A stretch of 11,212 nt of DNA, from contig JALRJW010000232.1 of NCBI GenBank assembly GCA_023268955.1, forward strand, positions 1 to 11,212, in the 5' to 3' direction. How positions within the stretch are numbered: the stretch's first letter is position 1; the number at the start of each line of letters is the position of its first letter. Both the position numbers and the translations under genes were made by a program. The notes under the pieces were generated by a model, which was not told the origin of the DNA, did no database searches, and saw nothing but the letters and a program-made list of their open reading frames with translations. Of the stretch, positions 6,992-11,212 are shown one piece after another. Source of the stretch: Aliarcobacter sp. (GTDB lineage: Bacteria; Campylobacterota; Campylobacteria; Campylobacterales; Arcobacteraceae).

Positions 6992-7018
6992 GGTATAAGT
7001 GTATTCTACACATATACC
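6992..7018. repeat. 27-bp interrupted palindrome, candidate operator or RNA hairpin
   Basis: GGTATAAGTGTA (6992-7003), a TTC spacer, then TACACATATACC (7007-7018). Eleven of twelve positions pair; the only mismatch is A6998 against A7012. It fills much of the 70-base gap between the OmpR-type regulator and the 7051 kinase. No run of T follows on either strand, so it is not a normal intrinsic terminator. As DNA it has the shape of a dimer-bound operator; as RNA it would form a 12-bp stem with a tight 3-nt loop, which could set relative expression or stability of the two genes. Confidence 0.65.
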
Positions 7019-7050
7019 TAAGGTTAGAAGTAAGTAAAAAAGAAAGATAA

Positions 7051-8805
7051 ATGAATAACATATCATTTAAATATAGATTTATTTTTACATTTGTATTAGT
7101 TGAAATATTTTTCATTCTTTTAATTGTAGGAATAAATTTCTTTGCCATTAATAATACTTCTAAAGAATTAGTAAATAAAGAAATAACTACTACTAAACAT
7201 CTTTTGAATAGTTTAGTAAAACTTCCTCTAAGTGTTTTTGATTTAGCTACTTTAGATGATATATCAAATCAATCATTAGTAGGTAGTGTTAATTCTATTC
7301 TTATTTTTGATGGAAACAATAATCTTTTATCTAAAAATTACAATATAAAAACAGAATATAAAAAAATACAGCTAACAAACACAAATGAAACTTTAAATAT
7401 TAAAGAAGATAATAATCAATACCTTATACACCGAACAGATATAAAAGAGGAAGAAGTATTATTAGGATATGTAATTTTAGTTTTCGATATAAATGAAATT
7501 AACAATTATATTAATAAAAACAAAAGTAATACATTGTTAATTATTTTTCTAGAAATCCTTATTTCTACATTTATAGCCTATATTTTAGGTAAAAGTTTAA
7601 CTGAAAAACTAACAAAGTTAACTTTAATTGCTGAAAAAATAGGAGATGGTGAGAAAGTAGAAATACATCGTGAAAAAAGTAAAAATGAAATATCTAAACT
7701 AAATAATTCAATTGCAAAAATGTATCATGATATAAATTTAAGAAATGAGAAACTTAAAGAAGCAAAAATTGTCTTTGATAATATTAAAGAAGCTATTATA
7801 ATTTTAGATCAAAATAAAAATATATTATCAGCAAATGATTCATTTTTTAATTTGACATCTTATAAAATCGAAGAGATAAAAGAGTCTAACTTTTTTAAAA
7901 AAATGGAAATAAATATTGATGATATTGCTCTTTTTAAAGATAATAACTATAAAGAAGAAATTATAATAAAAATCAAAAATAATAAATATATAACTGCTTT
8001 ACTGAATATAAGTATATTAAAAGAACTAGATGGAACAATTAAAAACTACATCATATTTATTGTAGATATAACTAAAGAGAAGAAAAGAGAAGAACTTTTA
8101 CAAATGCAATCAAAAATGGCAACGATGGGTGAAATGATAGGAAATATTGCCCATCAATGGAGACAGCCACTTTCAGCAATCTCAAGTGCAGCATCTAGCG
8201 TTGACTTACAAAGTGAATTGGATATTTTGACGAAAGAAGAATTGCACCAAACATTGAACATTATCATTAAATCTACTAAATACCTATCTGAGACTATTGA
8301 AGATTTTAGAAATTTTTTCAAATCTGATAAAGAAATAAAAGAATTTGATTTAGATGAATTAATTTCTTCATTAGATAAAATCTTATTATCATCTTTAAAA
8401 CATAATGATATAGATTTCTCACTAATTAAATCTAGAAATCATATACATATATTTGGCTATAAAAATGAACTTATGCAAGCATTACTTAATATAATAAATA
8501 ATGCAAAAGATGCATTAATATTAAATAAAATTAGTAATAAAGAAATTATCGTTAATATTAAAGATGAAGAAAATGACTTAATTATTGAAATTTCGGATAA
8601 TGCAGGTGGAATTCCTGATAATATACTACCTAAGATTTTTGAGCCATATTTTACTACAAAACATCAATCACAAGGTACAGGAATAGGTTTATATATGACT
8701 CATACTATAATTACTCAGCACTTTAAAGGGGAAATTAAAGTTAGTAACTATAATAATGGAACACTATTTGAAATCAAAATTCCAAAAAATATATACAACT
8801 CATAA
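7051..8805 (+). CDS. Membrane sensor histidine kinase (periplasmic sensor, HAMP, PAS, DHp, HATPase)
   Basis: A 584-residue inner-membrane kinase. Membrane helices at about 9-33 and 161-180 bracket a periplasmic sensor of about 127 residues that I cannot assign to a named ligand. HAMP follows (about 181-233), then one PAS domain (about 237-343, FDNIKEAIIILDQNKNILSA), then the DHp helix with phosphoacceptor His368 (NIAHQWRQPL) and TIEDFRNFF at 415-423. The ATPase domain is complete: N-box from Asn480, G1 DNAGG from Asp516, FEPYFTTK at 530-537, G2 GTGIG at 542-546. All catalytic motifs are present. It lies 70 nt after the OmpR-type regulator on the same strand and is its most likely direct partner. 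The kinase core is close to that of the 4086 kinase, including the shared FEPYFTTKHQS, suggesting duplication within the island or cross-talk. The ribosome-binding site is a weak purine stretch before the ATG. Confidence 0.9.
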   Translation: MNNISFKYRFIFTFVLVEIFFILLIVGINFFAINNTSKELVNKEITTTKHLLNSLVKLPLSVFDLATLDDISNQSLVGSVNSILIFDGNNNLLSKNYNIKTEYKKIQLTNTNETLNIKEDNNQYLIHRTDIKEEEVLLGYVILVFDINEINNYINKNKSNTLLIIFLEILISTFIAYILGKSLTEKLTKLTLIAEKIGDGEKVEIHREKSKNEISKLNNSIAKMYHDINLRNEKLKEAKIVFDNIKEAIIILDQNKNILSANDSFFNLTSYKIEEIKESNFFKKMEINIDDIALFKDNNYKEEIIIKIKNNKYITALLNISILKELDGTIKNYIIFIVDITKEKKREELLQMQSKMATMGEMIGNIAHQWRQPLSAISSAASSVDLQSELDILTKEELHQTLNIIIKSTKYLSETIEDFRNFFKSDKEIKEFDLDELISSLDKILLSSLKHNDIDFSLIKSRNHIHIFGYKNELMQALLNIINNAKDALILNKISNKEIIVNIKDEENDLIIEISDNAGGIPDNILPKIFEPYFTTKHQSQGTGIGLYMTHTIITQHFKGEIKVSNYNNGTLFEIKIPKNIYNS

Positions 8806-8852
8806 GATTAATTATTTAATATCAATACATAAGAAATTCTAAACTCTAAAAG

Positions 8853-8898
8853 CAAAGAAAAAAAGAGTAAGAAACCACCTTAAAGAGATGGTTTCTTA
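8853..8898 (-). terminator. Intrinsic terminator of groEL (minus strand)
   Basis: A perfect 10-bp stem, TAAGAAACCA (8868-8877) with TGGTTTCTTA (8889-8898), loop 11 nt. On the minus strand it follows the groEL stop by about 20 bases and is followed by CTCTTTTTTTCTTT (8866-8853), a proper U-rich tail. On the plus strand the stem is followed by GAAAAAAGG, so it would not terminate the convergent kinase gene. Confidence 0.82.
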
Positions 8899-8918
8899 GA
8901 AAAAAGGAAATTGATCTA

Positions 8919-9785
8919 CTACATCATTCCTGGCATTCCCATACCAGACATATCTGGCATCGAAGGAGTAGCTTTATCTTCTTTAATATCTGTTACAGTT
9001 GCTTCAGTTGTTAATAATAAAGATGCTACTGAAACTGCATTTTGCATTGCAACTCTTTCAACTTTAGCAGGATCCACAATACCAGCTTCAAACATATCAA
9101 CATATTCACCTGTTGCAGCATTGAATCCGATATTGTCATTTGCAGCTTTTTCAACTTCATTTACAACAACACCAGCATCAAATCCAGCATTTGCAGCAAT
9201 TTGTTTCATAGGTGCTTTAATAGCTCTTAAAACGATATCAGCTCCGATAGCTTCATCACCTTCTAAGTCTAATTTAACTTTAGCAGCAGCTCTAATTAAA
9301 GCAGCTCCTCCACCAATTACAATACCTTCTTCAACAGCAGCTCTAGTTGCACTTAATGCATCATCAACTCTGTCTTTTTTCTCTTTCATTTCAGTTTCAG
9401 TTGCAGCTCCAACTTTAATAACAGCAACACCACCTGAAAGTTTCGCTAATCTTTCTTGTAATTTTTCTTTGTCGTATTCTGAAGTTGTATTAGCCATTTC
9501 AGCTTTGATTTCATTTACTCTTCTAGTTACATTTTCATTTGATCCCGCACCATCAACGATAGTAGTGTTATCTTTATCAATTACAACTCTTGCACAAGTA
9601 CCTAAAACTTCAGTTCCTGAAGTCTCTAACTTCATTCCCATCTCTTCAGATACAACAGTAGCATTTGTTAATACAGCGATATCTTGTAACATTGCTTTTC
9701 TTCTATCCCCAAATCCTGGAGCTTTAACAGCAGCAATATTTAATGAACCTCTTAATCTATTTACAACTAAAGTTGCTAATGCTTC
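8919..9785 (-). pseudogene. groEL: groEL, 3' part (chaperonin GroEL, about residues 257-545)
   Basis: GroEL is the ATP-driven 60-kDa chaperonin that folds proteins inside a double ring capped by GroES. The fragment starts at a position equal to Glu257 of E. coli GroEL (EALATLVVN, apical peptide-binding helix). It continues through AVKAPGFGDRRKAML, LAKLSGGVAVIKVGAATE and KKDRVDDALSATRAAVEEG (Asp equal to the catalytic Asp398), then the GGGAAL segment of the equatorial domain. It ends in a Met/Gly tail, MSGMGMPGMM. The wording of these blocks, and a tail with few GGM repeats, fit Campylobacterota such as Arcobacter. The gene's own terminator follows at 8853-8898. The upstream half, and groES, which normally precedes it, are not in the window. 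Confidence 0.9.
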
Positions 9786-10343
9786 AATTTCTTTTTTGGA
9801 ATAACAAGCTCCTGTTGGATTAGAAGGTGAGTTTAAAATAATCCATTTTGTTTTACTTGTTATTGCTTTTTTTAATTTATTTGGAGTAAGTTTAAATCCT
9901 TCCTCTTCACTGCACTTAATAATTTTAGGTTTTCCTCCAGCTAATAAAACCATATCAGGATATGAAACCCAAAAAGGAGCAGGTATTATTACTTCATCTC
10001 CCTTATTAAGGGTGGCCATAAATGCATTATAAAGAACTTGCTTTCCTCCTGTACCTACTGAGATTTCACTTAATTCAAAACTTAAATTATTTTCTCTCAA
10101 AAATTTAGACTGTATAGCTTTTTTTAAAGCTGGTGTGCCATCTACTGCTGTATACTTAGTATCTCCTCTTTTAATTGCATCTATTGCAGCTTGTTTTATG
10201 TTTTCTGGGGTGTCAAAATCAGGCTCTCCAGCGCCAAGTCCTATTACATCTTTGCCTGCATCCTTCATTTCTTTAGCTTTTTGAGTGACAGCAATGGTTG
10301 GAGATGGTTTTATGCGCTTTAAATTATTGGAAACTAAACTCAT
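8919..10343 (-). CDS. Chimeric ORF: aspartate aminotransferase N-terminus (1-190) fused in frame to GroEL C-terminus (187-474)
   Basis: A single open frame of 474 codons that changes family part-way. Residues 1 to about 186 are a class I aminotransferase; residues 191-474 are chaperonin GroEL; EALA at 187-190 (9785-9774) fits both parents. Neither half could work. The aminotransferase part ends before its PLP-binding lysine, and the GroEL part lacks about 256 N-terminal residues, including the ATP-binding region of the equatorial domain and half the apical domain. The start at 10343 is the natural aminotransferase start, divergent from uvrB, and the end has the normal groEL stop and terminator. 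I know of no natural AspC-GroEL fusion; with the other broken joins in this window, a chimeric contig is the best explanation. Treat it as two partial genes. Confidence 0.88.
   Translation of the reverse strand: MSLVSNNLKRIKPSPTIAVTQKAKEMKDAGKDVIGLGAGEPDFDTPENIKQAAIDAIKRGDTKYTAVDGTPALKKAIQSKFLRENNLSFELSEISVGTGGKQVLYNAFMATLNKGDEVIIPAPFWVSYPDMVLLAGGKPKIIKCSEEEGFKLTPNKLKKAITSKTKWIILNSPSNPTGACYSKKEIEALATLVVNRLRGSLNIAAVKAPGFGDRRKAMLQDIAVLTNATVVSEEMGMKLETSGTEVLGTCARVVIDKDNTTIVDGAGSNENVTRRVNEIKAEMANTTSEYDKEKLQERLAKLSGGVAVIKVGAATETEMKEKKDRVDDALSATRAAVEEGIVIGGGAALIRAAAKVKLDLEGDEAIGADIVLRAIKAPMKQIAANAGFDAGVVVNEVEKAANDNIGFNAATGEYVDMFEAGIVDPAKVERVAMQNAVSVASLLLTTEATVTDIKEDKATPSMPDMSGMGMPGMM
9774..10343 (-). 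pseudogene. aspC: aspC, 5' part (class I aspartate aminotransferase, residues 1 to about 190)
   Basis: PLP-dependent aspartate aminotransferase of the Thermus/alphaproteobacterial (subgroup Ib) type, which converts aspartate and 2-oxoglutarate to oxaloacetate and glutamate. Visible features: GLGAGEPDFDTP (35-46), YTAVDGTPALKKAI (64-77), the PLP-phosphate loop VGTGGKQ (96-102), FWVSYPDM (124-131) with the active-site Trp, and NSPSNPTGACY (171-181) whose Asn contacts the PLP ring. The full protein would be about 400 residues; the Schiff-base lysine and C-terminal domain are lost at the join. It is divergent from uvrB with only 39 bases between, a compact layout suiting a streamlined SAR11-like genome. 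Taxon is inferred from style and neighbours. Confidence 0.85.
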
Positions 10344-10382
10344 TGAATTTTATAATGTTTTTTTAATAATTAATTACACGAA
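10344..10382. promoter_or_regulatory. Short divergent promoter region between aspC and uvrB
   Basis: Only 39 bases separate the two start codons. TATAAT at 10351-10356 on the plus strand would give uvrB a leader of about 20 nt. No convincing Shine-Dalgarno sequence is visible before either gene. Confidence 0.4.
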
Positions 10383-11090
10383 ATGCAAAATACTTACCAA
10401 GAAAAAATAGCAGATCTAGAAATTGCTCACAACCAAACTAGACAGAAATTGGAAGGTGGAATCAAATTCAAGATTAAAAGTAATTTTAAACCCGAAGGTG
10501 ATCAGCCTGAAGCAATTAAAACTATTGTAAATAATTTAAATAAACAAAAACATGAGCAAGTCTTATTGGGTGTTACAGGATCAGGAAAAACATTTACAAT
10601 GGCTAAAATTATCGAGTCAACTAATCGCCCTGCTCTTATTTTAGCTCCTAACAAAACTCTTGCAGCGCAACTTTATGGAGAGTTCAAAAGTTTTTTTCCA
10701 GACAATGCTGTTGAATATTTTGTATCCTATTATGACTACTACACTCCTGAAGCCTACGTTCCACGATCAGATACTTACATCGAAAAAGAAGCTTCTATTA
10801 ATGAACAAATAGATAGAATGCGCCACTCAGCTACTCGATCACTTCTCGAAAGAGATGATGTAATTATTGTTGCCAGTGTATCTTGTATTTACGGTTTAGG
10901 ATCTGTTGAAGCGTATAGCAAAATGACACTGACGCTAAAAAAAAATAATGATTACAGCCGTGAAGATTTAATCAGAATGTTTGTTACTCTTCAGTACAAA
11001 AGAAATGATCAAAATTTTTTTAGAGGTACTTTTAGAGTAAGAGGAGAAAATCTTGAAATATTTGGAAAATTGACAATGTTAAGGTCATAA
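10383..11090 (+). CDS. uvrB: UvrB, excinuclease ABC subunit B, N-terminal ~227 residues (3' end lost)
   Basis: UvrB is the damage-verifying, helicase-like subunit of nucleotide excision repair; it is loaded by UvrA and recruits UvrC. The first 227 residues are clear UvrB: FKPEGDQPEAI (35-45), Walker A GVTGSGKTF (63-71), LAPNKTLAAQLYGEF (87-101), the beta-hairpin region YYDYYTPEAYVP (116-127) that clamps DNA, then INEQIDRMRHSATRSLLER and SVSCIYGLGSVEAYS. A short N-terminal extension and GSVEAYS suit alphaproteobacteria. The full protein is about 670 residues. After GENLEIF (221-227) the expected PAHxED continuation is replaced by GKLTMLRS and a stop, so the true uvrB sequence ends near 11063 and the last eight codons are foreign. 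Helicase motifs beyond motif Ia, and the UvrA- and UvrC-binding domains, are missing. Confidence 0.88.
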   Translation: MQNTYQEKIADLEIAHNQTRQKLEGGIKFKIKSNFKPEGDQPEAIKTIVNNLNKQKHEQVLLGVTGSGKTFTMAKIIESTNRPALILAPNKTLAAQLYGEFKSFFPDNAVEYFVSYYDYYTPEAYVPRSDTYIEKEASINEQIDRMRHSATRSLLERDDVIIVASVSCIYGLGSVEAYSKMTLTLKKNNDYSREDLIRMFVTLQYKRNDQNFFRGTFRVRGENLEIFGKLTMLRS

Positions 11091-11212
11091 AGCTCTAAAT
11101 TTTCATCTTTTAGATATGAGTCAATTTGTTGTTTGGGTGCACGCACATCATCCCATGATAACTTAATGATACCATTGAGCTCATGTACGGTACTCTCAAC
11201 CAATATACTAAA
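11064..11212 (-). CDS. Unidentified coding fragment, open at both ends
   Basis: To the right of the uvrB break the minus strand is open from the window edge, reading FSILVESTVHELNGIIKLSW, then DDVRAPKQQIDSYLKDENLE, then LYDLNIVNFPN. The plus-strand frames here contain stops or read poorly. The stretch is visibly less AT-rich than the rest (for example GGGTGCACGCACATCATCCCATG), which suggests a third source. An open frame continues into uvrB antisense, but that is not meaningful. I do not recognise the family, and 49 codons are too few to judge. The TTG at 11203 could serve as a start, but the frame is open to the edge, so this is probably internal to a longer gene. Confidence 0.35.

Noticed and set aside
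6909..7148. Minus-strand ORF across the regulator/kinase gap
   Set aside because: It overlaps the DNA-binding domain of the OmpR-type regulator and the first membrane helix of the kinase antisense; there is no coding signature.
8868..8898. The hairpin as terminator for the plus-strand kinase at 7051-8805
   Set aside because: On the plus strand it is followed by GAAAAAAGG, with no T-run; the T-rich tail is only on the minus strand, so it serves groEL.
8911..9804. A 297-codon open frame on the plus strand opposite groEL
   Set aside because: It is the antisense shadow of the strongly conserved groEL sequence; its Ser/Thr/Ala/Ile-rich translation is what reversed GroEL codons give, and it has no ribosome-binding site of its own.
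8919..10343. A genuine bifunctional aminotransferase-chaperonin protein
   Set aside because: Both halves lose essential catalytic parts at the join, the switch falls on a tetrapeptide common to both parents, and two other genes in the window are broken in a similar way.
1..11212. CRISPR arrays, tRNA or rRNA genes, insertion sequences, phage genes
   Set aside because: No regularly spaced repeats, no tRNA cloverleaf or rRNA signature, no transposase or integrase motifs, and no terminal inverted repeats at the three joins were seen.

Overview
The middle of the window (about 253 to 9773) looks like chromosome from a member of the Campylobacterota close to Arcobacter/Aliarcobacter. It is very AT-rich and carries several histidine kinases with the GEMxxxIxHQWRQPL phosphoacceptor signature common in that group. 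Its GroEL C-terminus, ending MPDMSGMGMPGMM, is also of Campylobacterota type. The two ends look like a different organism. A prfA tail followed by prmC on the left, and a divergent aspC/uvrB pair on the right, resemble an AT-rich alphaproteobacterium, most likely SAR11 (Pelagibacterales). The last ~150 bases may come from a third source. This assignment rests on recognising protein families, not on a search.

Layout. 1-160 (-): start of prmC. 163-612 (-): an ORF that begins as an inositol monophosphatase and ends as the tail of release factor PrfA. 605-985 (-): single-domain response regulator. 987-3407 (-): large membrane histidine kinase with a periplasmic sensor, two PAS domains, and Tyr where the phosphoacceptor His should be. 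3408-3531: divergent control region. 3532-4074 (+): H-NOX heme nitric-oxide sensor. 4086-4982 (+): soluble histidine kinase, presumably its partner. 5025-6170 (+): receiver domain fused in front of a histidine kinase. 6270-6980 (+): OmpR-type transcription factor. 6992-7018: near-perfect 27-bp dyad. 7051-8805 (+): membrane HAMP-PAS histidine kinase. 8853-8898: groEL terminator. 8919-10343 (-): an in-frame fusion of the first ~190 residues of aspartate aminotransferase to the last ~288 residues of GroEL. 10383-11090 (+): uvrB, cut at about codon 227. 11064-11212 (-): unidentified coding fragment.

The central genes form a dense signalling island: one NO sensor, four kinase-type proteins, and receivers in three proteins. 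The likely logic is that H-NOX, on binding NO, modulates the soluble kinase encoded 11 nt downstream. Phosphate can then reach the receiver of the receiver-kinase hybrid and finally the OmpR-type regulator, with the 7051 membrane kinase as a second input. The divergent kinase/CheY-like pair would be a further branch, in which the kinase itself probably cannot autophosphorylate on His. This wiring is inference.

Both outer fusions switch family inside a short motif that both parents would share (LDEFL at 238-252; EALA at 9774-9785), and uvrB breaks off abruptly. The simplest reading is a chimeric metagenomic or amplified contig, not real fusion genes, so the flanks should not be used as genomic context for the signalling island.
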